A stretch of DNA of 6,401 bases, from contig CAQJOC010000064.1 of assembly GCA_948815685.1 (NCBI GenBank), positions 1 to 6,401 of the forward strand. Reading direction: 5' to 3'. Both the position numbers and the translations under genes were made by a program. Positions within the stretch are counted from its first letter, which is position 1. The number at the start of each line of letters is the position of its first letter. This document shows, piece by piece, positions 1 through 6,401 of the stretch. The stretch is from an uncultured Eubacteriales bacterium (lineage in GTDB: Bacteria > Bacillota > Clostridia > Oscillospirales > Acutalibacteraceae). The notes beneath the pieces were generated by a model. The model was not told the DNA's origin and did not search any database. It saw nothing but the letters and a program-made list of their open reading frames with translations.

Positions 1-265
1 GAGCACTCATTTTTGGAGTCTTTAACTCTGAGATTTTATGATTATTTGCATTCTCTAATTCTGTAAGATGATATTTTTTGTTTTATTTTTGGAAATTCTT
101 TAAAAGCTAAATTCTTATGTCTCTGAATTCATTTTATTCGATTTATCTATGAATTAGCTAAAATATATAGTTTATTTTATTTTTCAGACAAGCCCTATTT
201 GTTTTTTTGTGATTAATTTTTCCTTTTTATATATATTTTCTTTGCTACCAAATTTAAGAAAGTCA
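1..265. other. AT-rich noncoding upstream region
   Basis: No credible gene is visible on either strand. Plus frame 1 is open from the window edge to a TAA at 64-66 (21 codons, ending FYDYLHSLIL); it could be the tail of a gene that begins outside the window, but it is too short to judge. Other ATG-initiated frames here are about 11 codons or less and have no ribosome binding site. At 179-196 the strand carries ATTTTTCAGACAAGCCCT, whose complement (AGGGCTTGTCTGAAAAAT) resembles an insertion-sequence terminus, but no partner copy is visible. No precursor peptide with a GG/GA/GS leader-cleavage site was found. Confidence 0.6.
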
Positions 266-294
266 TTGACAAGGGAAAGGATTTATTGTAAAAT
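266..294 (+). promoter_or_regulatory. sigma-A type promoter of the export operon
   Basis: A perfect -35 box TTGACA (266-271) is followed after exactly 17 bp by TAAAAT (289-294), which matches the -10 consensus TATAAT in five of six bases. Transcription would start near 301, leaving a leader of about 60 nt before the TTG start at 362. It is the best promoter-like match I see upstream of the operon and faces the right way. That it drives all three genes is inferred from their tight spacing (15 and 19 nt gaps). Confidence 0.75.
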
Positions 295-345
295 AATACA
301 CAAAAAATATGATAATATATGAAATATTGTTAATTTATTGCACAA

Positions 346-352
346 AAAGGGG
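346..352 (+). promoter_or_regulatory. ribosome binding site that fixes a TTG start
   Basis: AAAGGGG lies 9 nt before TTG at 362. An in-frame TAA at 359-361 sits directly before that TTG, so no upstream start is possible. The nearby ATG at 369 is in another frame. The site therefore decides in favour of a TTG start for the secretion protein. Confidence 0.7.
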
Positions 353-361
353 CGGATTTAA

Positions 362-943
362 TTGAAAAATGAAACTAAAGAAAGCATATTCAGGAAAAGC
401 TCGCTTGAAAGAATTTCTTCTCCCGAACAGTTGAATGAATATATCAAGATAGTAAACCCAAGTCTTATTGCAATTCTTTTAGCTCTTTTTATGATTTTGT
501 TCGGCTGCGGATTTTGGATATTTTCGGGGAGTATTCCAAAACATCTTGACATAACGGGAACAGCGATAACTTCTCAAAGCGGAGTACAGAGGGTATATTG
601 CTATGTGCCGATATCTACGGCAAAACGATTAAGCGTTAATATGAAAGCTGAAATTTCTCCGGATTACGCACCTAAAGAGCAATATGGATATGTTGAAGGG
701 AAAATTGCCGAAATTGGAGAAAATGTGGTTACAGAAGAGTATCTTGCGGAAAAATTTGATAATCCTAAAATAATTCTTCCTTTTATAACGGAAACTGAAG
801 AAAATTTGATTCAAGTTCAAGTAGCCTTGGGAAGCTGGTCAAGTGAAAAGGGAGAAACCATTAATATCACAGATGGTTCAAAATGCATTGTATCTGTTGT
901 GGAAAGTGAGCAAAAACCTTACCAATTGATATTCAATGCGTAA
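362..943 (+). CDS. NHLM/NHLP bacteriocin system secretion protein (HlyD-like), short form
   Basis: This 193-residue protein is anchored by one membrane helix (about residues 34-56) and should serve as the adaptor or accessory subunit of the two transporters encoded downstream. What identifies it: the N-terminal motif ISSPEQLNEYIKIVNPS followed by a helix and FSGSIPK, which is the hallmark opening of the NHLM secretion protein family (TIGR03794 type), and a C-terminal part (about 78-193) with YVPISTAKRL, the EQYGYVEGKIAEIG segment and SEKGETINITDG that matches the membrane-distal domain of the same family. From family knowledge, typical members are much longer because a lipoyl/coiled-coil region lies between these parts; here the two ends are joined almost directly around residues 66-78. 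There is no frameshift or internal stop, so it looks like a natural compact form. The start is TTG, with a ribosome binding site 9 nt upstream and an in-frame stop immediately before it. The stop codon lies 15 nt before the next gene's likely start. Confidence 0.85.
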   Translation: MKNETKESIFRKSSLERISSPEQLNEYIKIVNPSLIAILLALFMILFGCGFWIFSGSIPKHLDITGTAITSQSGVQRVYCYVPISTAKRLSVNMKAEISPDYAPKEQYGYVEGKIAEIGENVVTEEYLAEKFDNPKIILPFITETEENLIQVQVALGSWSSEKGETINITDGSKCIVSVVESEQKPYQLIFNA

Positions 944-948
944 AGGAG
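942..948 (+). promoter_or_regulatory. ribosome binding site that favours the ATG at 959
   Basis: AAAGGAG overlaps the stop codon of the preceding gene. A GTG at 950 is in frame but only 1 nt from this site, too close for normal initiation. The ATG at 959 is 10 nt away, and a third in-frame ATG at 968 is too far. The ATG at 959 is therefore preferred. Confidence 0.65.
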
Positions 949-958
949 AGTGAAAAAA

Positions 959-3124
959 ATGAAAAAAATGGTCAAAGTTCCGGTTATTATGCAGCTGGAA
1001 GCACTGGAGTGTGGGGCGGCTTGCCTTTGTATGATAGCTGCATATTATAAAAAATGGATACCGCTTACTCAGGTAAGAAAGGATTGCGGAGTATCACGTG
1101 CCGGAAGTGTTGCCAAAAATATGCTTAACGCAGGCCGTTCTTATGGACTAGAAGGTTCCGGTTACAGAGTTGAACTTGCTTCTATAGAAAGTCTACAGCT
1201 TCCGGCTATTATCCATTGGGATTTTAACCATTTTGTAGTTTTATGCGGAGTTGACAGAAAGAAAAACAAAATTTATATAAATGACCCTGCGAGAGGGAGA
1301 GTTACTGTAAACATGGAGGAATTCGACAAATCGTTTACGGGAATTGCACTGTGCTTTAAGCCAGGAAAAGATTTTCGGCCGGAGGGAAAACCAAAAAGCA
1401 TTTTGGGATTTGCAAAAAGATGTCTTAAGCATTCGCTTGTTCCGTTTGTACTTATGGTTATAGTAAGTTTGGTTGTTGAGTTTATCGGAATGACAGAACC
1501 TATTTTTAGAAAAATCTTTGTTGATGATATTCTTTCTAAAAGGAATCCCGAATGGTTAATGCCATTTTTAGGGATTATGCTTATTGTACTGTTTATAGAA
1601 GTTTTGGTAGGAATTATAAATGCGGTATACTGGAGAAAAGTGCAGGGAAAATTTGCGATTTCTGCCAGTGCGGAATTTATGTGGAAAGTCTTAAGGCTTC
1701 CTTTGGAATTTTTTTCACAACGTTATATAGGAGATATCGCAGTTAGACAGGAATCCACTTCAAGTGTCGCTTTAACACTGATACAAAAACTGGCTCCGAT
1801 TTTTATAAAAATCTTTTCATTGGTTTTTTATTTGATAATAATGATAAATTACAGTCTTGTACTTACACTTATAGGCATTACCGCTACAATTTTAGATATA
1901 TTTGTTGCAAGATATACTTCAAAGAAACTTTTAGATTTTCAAAGAGCATCGATTCCCAATGATGGGAAACTTTCGAGCGTAACATACTCGGGATTTGGCA
2001 TGATAGAGACAATAAAATCGACAGGGGCGGAAAACGGATACTTTGAAAGGTGGGCAGGATATTATGCGAAACAAAACAATGCAGCTGTAAATATGAGTAA
2101 ATTTGTCTATTATGTTGGAATAATTCCGGAAATAATAAGTGAAATTGCAGATATAACTTTGCTTTTATCGGGAGTTTATCTTACAATTCAGGGAAATTTT
2201 ACAATAGGAATGCTTACGGCTTTCCAGGGATTTTTATCTAATTTTTGGGGTCCGATTAATGATTTTATAGATATGTATAAAAATTTTGTGGGCATGAGAT
2301 GCGATATGGAAAGAATTGAAGATGTTTTAGATTATCCGGAAGATGAAGGCGTAAATATAGAAACTGAAACAAATGCGGAAAATGAAATAAAAGAAAAAGG
2401 AAAACTTAAAGGATATGTAGAACTTAAAAACGTAACTTTTGGGTATAATCGTCTTGCACCTCCTCTTATAGAAAATTTTTCATTATCTTTAGAACCCGGA
2501 AAAAGGGCTGCATTGGTTGGAGGAAGCGGAAGTGGTAAATCCACTGTTGCTAAATTGATTATTGGGCTTTACAAACCTTGGGAAGGTGAAATAACATTTG
2601 ACGGAAAGAAAAAAACGGATATCGATAACTATAAATTCCATAGTTCGGTTTCCATGGTAGACCAGGAAAAAACGATGTTTAATGATACAATAAGAAATAA
2701 CATAAAGATGTGGGATGAGTCCATAGAAGATTTTGCAATGATTCTCGCTTCGAGAGATGCACAAATTCATTCCGATATAATAAGCAGACCTGATGGTTAC
2801 AGCCATGTAATGAAAGAAGGCGGAACAGATTTTTCAGGCGGACAATGTCAGAGAATAGAAATTGCAAGAGCTTTTGCACAAGAACCCACAATTGTAATTT
2901 TAGATGAAGCCACTTCAGCCCTTGATGCCAAAACGGAACATTCTGTTATGGAAAATATAAAAAGACTTGGATGTACCTGTATCGTCGTGGCACACAGACT
3001 TTCGACCGTTAGAGACTGCGACGAAATAATTGTTTTGGACAAAGGAAAGGTTGTAGAACGAGGGACGCACAAAGAATTGATGAAAATGGATGGTAAATAT
3101 AAGGACTTAATTACTACGGAATAA
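959..3124 (+). CDS. NHLP-family bacteriocin exporter: C39 peptidase/permease/ATPase
   Basis: This 721-residue peptidase-containing ABC transporter should cleave the leader of a precursor peptide (normally after GG, GA or similar) on the cytoplasmic side and export the core. Residues 1 to about 135 form a C39 cysteine peptidase: Q12 and C18 in the QLEALECGAACL motif, H91 in FNHFVV, and D109 in INDPARG. The phrases LPAIIHWDFNHFVVL and FDKSFTG are typical of the NHLP subfamily (TIGR03796 type) rather than ComA/LagD exporters. About six membrane helices follow (near 160-180, 200-225, 277-296, 299-319, 385-407, 412-432). The ATPase domain has A-loop Y496, Walker A GGSGSGKST (521-529), Q-loop Q569, signature FSGGQ (625-629), Walker B with E650, and H-loop H679. 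All catalytic residues are intact and the length is normal. An in-frame GTG at 950 would add three residues but sits too close to the ribosome binding site. The next gene starts 19 nt downstream, consistent with an operon. Confidence 0.93.
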   Translation: MKKMVKVPVIMQLEALECGAACLCMIAAYYKKWIPLTQVRKDCGVSRAGSVAKNMLNAGRSYGLEGSGYRVELASIESLQLPAIIHWDFNHFVVLCGVDRKKNKIYINDPARGRVTVNMEEFDKSFTGIALCFKPGKDFRPEGKPKSILGFAKRCLKHSLVPFVLMVIVSLVVEFIGMTEPIFRKIFVDDILSKRNPEWLMPFLGIMLIVLFIEVLVGIINAVYWRKVQGKFAISASAEFMWKVLRLPLEFFSQRYIGDIAVRQESTSSVALTLIQKLAPIFIKIFSLVFYLIIMINYSLVLTLIGITATILDIFVARYTSKKLLDFQRASIPNDGKLSSVTYSGFGMIETIKSTGAENGYFERWAGYYAKQNNAAVNMSKFVYYVGIIPEIISEIADITLLLSGVYLTIQGNFTIGMLTAFQGFLSNFWGPINDFIDMYKNFVGMRCDMERIEDVLDYPEDEGVNIETETNAENEIKEKGKLKGYVELKNVTFGYNRLAPPLIENFSLSLEPGKRAALVGGSGSGKSTVAKLIIGLYKPWEGEITFDGKKKTDIDNYKFHSSVSMVDQEKTMFNDTIRNNIKMWDESIEDFAMILASRDAQIHSDIISRPDGYSHVMKEGGTDFSGGQCQRIEIARAFAQEPTIVILDEATSALDAKTEHSVMENIKRLGCTCIVVAHRLSTVRDCDEIIVLDKGKVVERGTHKELMKMDGKYKDLITTE

Positions 3125-3125
3125 G

Positions 3126-3133
3126 AAAGGAGG
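3126..3133 (+). promoter_or_regulatory. strong ribosome binding site
   Basis: AAAGGAGG lies in the 19-nt gap after the peptidase-transporter stop codon and 10 nt before the ATG at 3144. It is the best Shine-Dalgarno match in the window and supports that start. Confidence 0.75.
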
Positions 3134-3143
3134 ATGGATAATT

Positions 3144-5312
3144 ATGGATTTCGATTTTTTGGAAAGTCAAGTTGATAAAAGGCGAAAAATGGATCAAGAA
3201 ATGTACGAGGACGCATTTTCTGATTTAGTTTCCGTTTTGGGAATCGGTACAGCAAAGAAAAAAGCAGAAATAAAAGGAGCTATATCTGAGATACTTTCTT
3301 ATATGAAATGTGAAATTCCGGAAGTTCCGGAAAATTTAACCGATATAAATTCACGACTTGAATATATGCTAAGACCCTCGGGGACAATGAAACGCAGAGT
3401 AGAACTTTACGGAGCTTGGTGGAAAGATGCTTCTGGATGTTTTTTAGGCAGCACTAAAGATGGAGAAGTAATTGCATTGATACCGGGGAAATGGTATGGA
3501 TATGAATATAAGGATAAAAACGGAAAAATAATAAAAATAAACAAAAAGACAGCCAAAAACATAAATACGGATGCATTTTGTTTTTATAAAGCTTTTCCGC
3601 TTAAAAAGCTGAAGATAAAAGATTTAATATCATTTATGATAAAAGGAATATCTAAAACAGATATAGTTTATGTTTTAACAGCTTTTTTATCGGTTCAGCT
3701 TTTGGCAATGTTTACCTCTCCTTATGTGACAAAAATTATTTATGGAATTTTAATTCCTTCGGAATCCGTGCAATTAATTATGCCAATAGCCACCTTTTTG
3801 ATAGGGGTAGGTTTGGGCAAAATTATTATTGGTTTGATGAAGTCGATAATGATGGGAAAATTTTTAAGAAAACTTAATATTTTGGTAAATAGTGCCGTAA
3901 TGATGAGAATGTTTAGTTTACCGGCAAAATTTTTTAAAGGATATTCTTCGGGAGAACTCGCAAGTCGTATGGGATATATTTCCTCTTTGTGTCAAACCAT
4001 CGTTAGTGATATTTTTCCTGTTTTACTTACAGCAATATTTTCTTTGGGATACTTTTTACAGATGTATCAATTCGCACCGGCACTTGTTCTTCCGGGAATG
4101 ATTGTAATTTTAGCAAGTATAATTTTATCTGTTTTCTTTACATTTATGCAACAAGGTATTGTCAAAAAGAAAATGGAGTTATCCCCTAAACTTCAGTCAT
4201 TTGTTTATGCTGTTTACGGAGGAATACAAAAAGTAAAAATAACCGGTTCCGAAAAAAGGGTTTTTGCAAAGTGGGCAGAGAAATATTCAGAGGTAGAAAA
4301 GCTTGACTATTCTCCACCTCTTATTTTGAAAATTCAGTCTGTAATAAGTATGGTAGTAAGTTCATTGGGAACAATTGCAATTTACTATTTTACTGCAAAA
4401 TCCGGAATTCCGATTGATGATTACTATGCATTTAATAACGCTTATGGTATGGCAACGGGAGCAATTATGGGACTTAGCGGGGTAGCCCTGCAAATTGCCA
4501 ATTTAGAACCTATTATTAAAATGATTAAACCGGTTTTAGATGAAGAACCTGAAAGCAGTAATTCAAGAAAAGTTATAACACATTTATACGGAAATGTGGA
4601 AATAAATAACTTACGTTTTAAGTACACAGAAGACGGACCTTTTATACTCGATGGTATCAATTTAAAAATAAAAAAAGGAGAATATGTTGGGATTGTAGGT
4701 AAAACAGGATGTGGAAAATCCACTCTTTTACGTTTACTTTTAGGATTTGAGTCACCTGTCGGCGGAGGAATATATTACGACGGAAAAGATTTAGATAGTC
4801 TGGATTTGAAAAGCGTGCGACAAAATATAGGAGTAGTAATGCAAAATGGAAGTTTATTCCCGGGAGATATTTTTTCAAATATAATTGTAACTTCTCCATG
4901 GAAAACTTTGGATGATGCTTGGGAAGCCGCAAAACTTGCCGGAATTGAAGATGATATAGAAGCTATGCCTATGGGGATGCATACATTAATATCTGAAGGA
5001 ACCGGTGGAATTTCAGGAGGACAAAAACAAAGAATTATGATAGCAAGAGCATTGGTTTCAAAGCCTTCCATTCTTTACTTTGATGAAGCAACATCTGCAC
5101 TTGATAATATAACTCAAAAATATGTTTCAGACAGTATCTCAAACTTAAATTGCACAAGATTGGTTATTGCACATAGACTTTCCACAATTATGCATTGCGA
5201 TAGAATTATTGTTATAGACGGAGGAAAAATTGCAGAAGAAGGAACATATGAAGAACTAATGGAAAAGAAAGGTAAGTTTTATGAACTTGCAATAAGGCAA
5301 ATTGCAGAATAG
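3144..5312 (+). CDS. NHLP bacteriocin export ABC transporter, permease/ATPase subunit without peptidase
   Basis: This 722-residue half-transporter pairs with the preceding peptidase-transporter in NHLP export systems (TIGR03797 type). Residues 1-155 form a soluble region with no C39 catalytic triad. Its second half (YGAWWKDASG, GEVIALIPGKWYGYEY, CFYKAFPL) matches the conserved pre-membrane segment of this subfamily. Membrane helices lie near 174-195, 208-232, 287-306, 312-335, 393-415 and 432-452. The ATPase domain has Walker A GKTGCGKST (519-527), Q-loop Q567, signature ISGGQ (623-627), Walker B ILYFDE (643-648) and H-loop H677, so it should hydrolyse ATP. As in some but not all family members, there is no obvious cyclic-nucleotide-binding domain at the N terminus. 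Whether it forms a heterodimer with the peptidase subunit or a separate homodimer cannot be told from sequence; presence in one operon with the adaptor supports joint function. The start is ATG with AAAGGAGG 10 nt upstream. Confidence 0.92.
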   Translation: MDFDFLESQVDKRRKMDQEMYEDAFSDLVSVLGIGTAKKKAEIKGAISEILSYMKCEIPEVPENLTDINSRLEYMLRPSGTMKRRVELYGAWWKDASGCFLGSTKDGEVIALIPGKWYGYEYKDKNGKIIKINKKTAKNINTDAFCFYKAFPLKKLKIKDLISFMIKGISKTDIVYVLTAFLSVQLLAMFTSPYVTKIIYGILIPSESVQLIMPIATFLIGVGLGKIIIGLMKSIMMGKFLRKLNILVNSAVMMRMFSLPAKFFKGYSSGELASRMGYISSLCQTIVSDIFPVLLTAIFSLGYFLQMYQFAPALVLPGMIVILASIILSVFFTFMQQGIVKKKMELSPKLQSFVYAVYGGIQKVKITGSEKRVFAKWAEKYSEVEKLDYSPPLILKIQSVISMVVSSLGTIAIYYFTAKSGIPIDDYYAFNNAYGMATGAIMGLSGVALQIANLEPIIKMIKPVLDEEPESSNSRKVITHLYGNVEINNLRFKYTEDGPFILDGINLKIKKGEYVGIVGKTGCGKSTLLRLLLGFESPVGGGIYYDGKDLDSLDLKSVRQNIGVVMQNGSLFPGDIFSNIIVTSPWKTLDDAWEAAKLAGIEDDIEAMPMGMHTLISEGTGGISGGQKQRIMIARALVSKPSILYFDEATSALDNITQKYVSDSISNLNCTRLVIAHRLSTIMHCDRIIVIDGGKIAEEGTYEELMEKKGKFYELAIRQIAE

Positions 5313-5384
5313 ATGTTGAAGAAATTCAAATTTTTGAACCCGATTTGATTAAGTTATAGTGAAATGAATTTAAGAATGTAAATT

Positions 5385-5409
5385 ATAAAAAAATATTTTT
5401 ATTTTATTT
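5385..5409 (+). terminator. possible weak terminator of the export operon
   Basis: ATAAAAA (5385-5391) can pair with TTTTTAT (5396-5402) around a 4-nt loop, followed by a T-rich stretch. The seven-pair stem is entirely A-T, so it would be unstable and may not work alone. It starts 73 nt after the last stop codon. In such AT-rich DNA it may be chance. Confidence 0.25.
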
Positions 5410-5475
5410 ATTCCTTATTATTTTCGTTGTTCGTTTTTGTCAGACAACAAAAAAGGGACAAAAAAACTCCCAATG

Positions 5476-5501
5476 AAAAAGCAAAAGGGAGATTCCCTCT
5501 T
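5476..5501 (-). terminator. hairpin terminator candidate, best on the minus strand
   Basis: Read on the minus strand, AAGAGGGA (5501-5494) pairs with TCCCTTTT (5490-5483) across a 3-nt loop, with one G-U pair, and is followed by GC and TTTTT (5480-5476). This has the form of an intrinsic terminator and could stop transcripts coming from the DUF378 gene. On the plus strand the same stem has one A-C mismatch and a poorer tail, so it might also act, more weakly, on the export operon. Its distance of about 500 nt from the DUF378 stop codon is a weakness. Confidence 0.4.
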
Positions 5502-5580
5502 TGGATTTTCCCTAAACGGCCAGGACTTTGCCCGGTGAACACTTATCCTCTTTTTCAGTGAAATATTGGTTTAGTTTTTA

Positions 5581-5752
5581 AGGCGTGTTTACAAGAAAAT
5601 TTTTGTAATAAAATTTAGGGTGTTTCCAAAAAATATACTGAAAATTTTATAAAAAATTTAGAAGACTACATGGTTATTTTTTCAACAAAGTACGTTTTAT
5701 GGCCTTAAAAATTTAGTAATTTTACTGTAGAGTTTTTCGTGTGAACAGGCTC
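5581..5752. mobile_element. putative MITE-like or insertion-sequence remnant with inverted ends
   Basis: The left end begins AGGCGTGTTTACAAGAAAA (5581-5599). The complement of the right end (5752-5734) reads GAGCCTGTTCACACGAAAA. Over the 17 positions starting at the shared GGC/GCC (5583-5599 against 5750-5734) 14 match, so these are imperfect inverted repeats. Both sides are flanked by TA (5579-5580 and 5753-5754), as expected of a 2-bp target duplication, although TA is common in such AT-rich DNA. The ends resemble insertion-sequence termini of the TGTTTACAC type seen in Firmicute elements; I cannot assign a family. The 172-bp interior has no transposase, only a short plus frame (24 codons, stop at 5715-5717), so it would need a transposase supplied from elsewhere. 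Confidence 0.45.
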
Positions 5753-6005
5753 TAAATTATTTGACTATAAACCTATAACTCTAGCTCCATACCCTTTTCA
5801 TAATATAATTTTAGTCTCACATTTTTTAAGGTAGTTTATTACATCAATAATTTAACTGTATTATAAACCATACCAAAGCTTATATTTAGATATGAAAAAA
5901 ATGGAAAATATATCTCCCCAAATTTAACGAGGATTTACAATTTTCCAATCTTTTCTATTTTTAACCAGATTTTCTTATCTATTTTTAATTATAACTTTTC
6001 ACTAC

Positions 6006-6221
6006 TTAATGTCCTGCGTCATATCCTTTTTTGTCGGTATTTTTAAATAAAATAGATATGCACCAAATAGAGGCAATTCCAACAATAGCATATACTATCC
6101 TACTTATCATAGAATCTTGCCCTCCAAATATCCATGCAACTATATCAAACTGAAAAAGACCTATTGAGCCCCAGTTTAGCCCTCCTATTATAGATAATAT
6201 TAATGCTATTTTGTCCATCAT
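6006..6221 (-). CDS. DUF378 family small membrane protein (YuzA-like)
   Basis: This 71-residue protein has two membrane helices (about 5-33 and 41-60) and a short polar tail (NTDKKGYDAGH). The motif IGGLNWGSIGLFQFDIVAW followed by an IFGG turn and SRIVYAIVGIASI is the signature of the DUF378 family (Pfam PF04070; Bacillus YuzA is a member). The biochemical role of the family is unknown. It is complete and of the usual length. The likely start is the first of two consecutive ATG codons (6221-6219), with AAGGA 9 nt upstream; starting at the second would remove one residue. It faces the export operon with 693 bp between them, so it is probably an independent, monocistronic gene rather than part of the peptide export system. 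Confidence 0.9.
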   Translation of the reverse strand: MMDKIALILSIIGGLNWGSIGLFQFDIVAWIFGGQDSMISRIVYAIVGIASIWCISILFKNTDKKGYDAGH

Positions 6222-6332
6222 AATATCACATCCTTGTTTTATTTTTTGTTTTTAACTTAATATTTCACTTAATTTTTTGCTTTTATGATTTCTTTTATTA
6301 TCTTTTCCTATTTTTATGCTATATATACAGTT

Positions 6333-6360
6333 ATTATAAAATATTTTATTAAACTCTTAA
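6333..6360 (-). promoter_or_regulatory. possible promoter of the DUF378 gene
   Basis: On the minus strand a perfect TATAAT (6338-6333) has TTAAGA (6360-6355), four of six matches to TTGACA, 16 bp upstream. This would give a leader of roughly 105 nt. The surrounding DNA is so AT-rich that other -10-like boxes occur nearby (for example TATATA around 6322-6327), so the assignment is tentative. Confidence 0.3.
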
Positions 6361-6401
6361 ATTTATAATATAAGTGTAACAGAAGATGGAATAGAAAAGT
6401 G

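Larger units (their letters stand above)
5313..6005. other. Long intergenic region between convergent genes
   Basis: These 693 bp separate the plus-strand operon from the minus-strand DUF378 gene. I see no convincing gene. From left to right they hold a weak AT-only hairpin with a T-rich tail (5385-5409), a GC-richer hairpin cluster (about 5455-5540), a 172-bp segment with imperfect inverted terminal repeats (5581-5752), and featureless AT-rich DNA (5753-6005). The mixture suggests transcription terminators plus the debris or copy of a small mobile element. Confidence 0.6.

Noticed and set aside
1..361. Search for a precursor peptide gene just upstream of the operon
   Set aside because: All plus-strand frames starting with ATG here are 18 codons or shorter, with no ribosome binding site or leader-cleavage motif followed by a core.
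950..958. GTG at 950 as the start of the peptidase-transporter
   Set aside because: It is only 1 nt from the AAAGGAG site; the in-frame ATG at 959 is at a workable 10 nt. The difference is three residues and does not affect function.
2489..2806. A 105-codon minus-strand frame inside the peptidase-transporter gene
   Set aside because: It overlaps the ATPase domain of a gene with fully intact motifs, has no family features and no ribosome binding site. It is a shadow frame.
4442..5071. Three overlapping minus-strand frames (91-98 codons) inside the second transporter gene
   Set aside because: They lie antisense to Walker A, signature and Walker B coding sequence and overlap one another. They are shadow frames.
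5848..5940. Minus-strand open stretch reading ILVKFGEIYFP, superficially like the N terminus of the ThiI tRNA sulfurtransferase
   Set aside because: It is only about 31 codons, is preceded directly by a stop, has no start codon, and the resemblance ends after a few residues. Treated as chance.
1..6401. tRNA, rRNA, CRISPR array or known riboswitch
   Set aside because: I found no regularly spaced repeats, no cloverleaf-like segments and no riboswitch core that I recognise in the noncoding parts.

Overview
The window is AT-rich (only about a fifth to a quarter G+C between genes) and has strong Gram-positive ribosome binding sites (AAAGGAGG, AAGGGG) and a TTG start codon. Together with the protein families this points to a low-GC Firmicute, probably an anaerobe of the Clostridia/Tissierellia type. 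I cannot name the species from the sequence.

Layout. Positions 1-361 are noncoding upstream DNA ending in a near-consensus sigma-A promoter (TTGACA, 17 bp, TAAAAT). Three tightly packed plus-strand genes follow (362-943, 959-3124, 3144-5312) and look like one operon. Positions 5313-6005 hold no gene, but contain a locally GC-rich hairpin cluster (about 5455-5540) and a 172-bp segment bounded by imperfect inverted repeats (5581-5752). A small minus-strand gene (6006-6221) for a DUF378 two-helix membrane protein converges on the operon. Its promoter region lies in 6222-6401.

Function. The three plus-strand genes form the export module known from NHLP/NHLM bacteriocin systems, which export peptides with nitrile-hydratase-like or Nif11-like leaders. 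It comprises a membrane-anchored HlyD-like secretion protein, a C39-peptidase/permease/ATPase that should cut the leader while exporting the cargo, and a second permease/ATPase without a peptidase. All catalytic residues of the C39 domain and of both ATPase domains are present, so the machine looks intact.

Unusual points. The secretion protein is very short: it keeps the family's N-terminal motif, membrane helix and C-terminal barrel-like part but has lost the long middle (lipoyl/coiled-coil) region. No precursor peptide or maturation enzyme gene is visible, so the cargo must be encoded outside the window or elsewhere on the chromosome.
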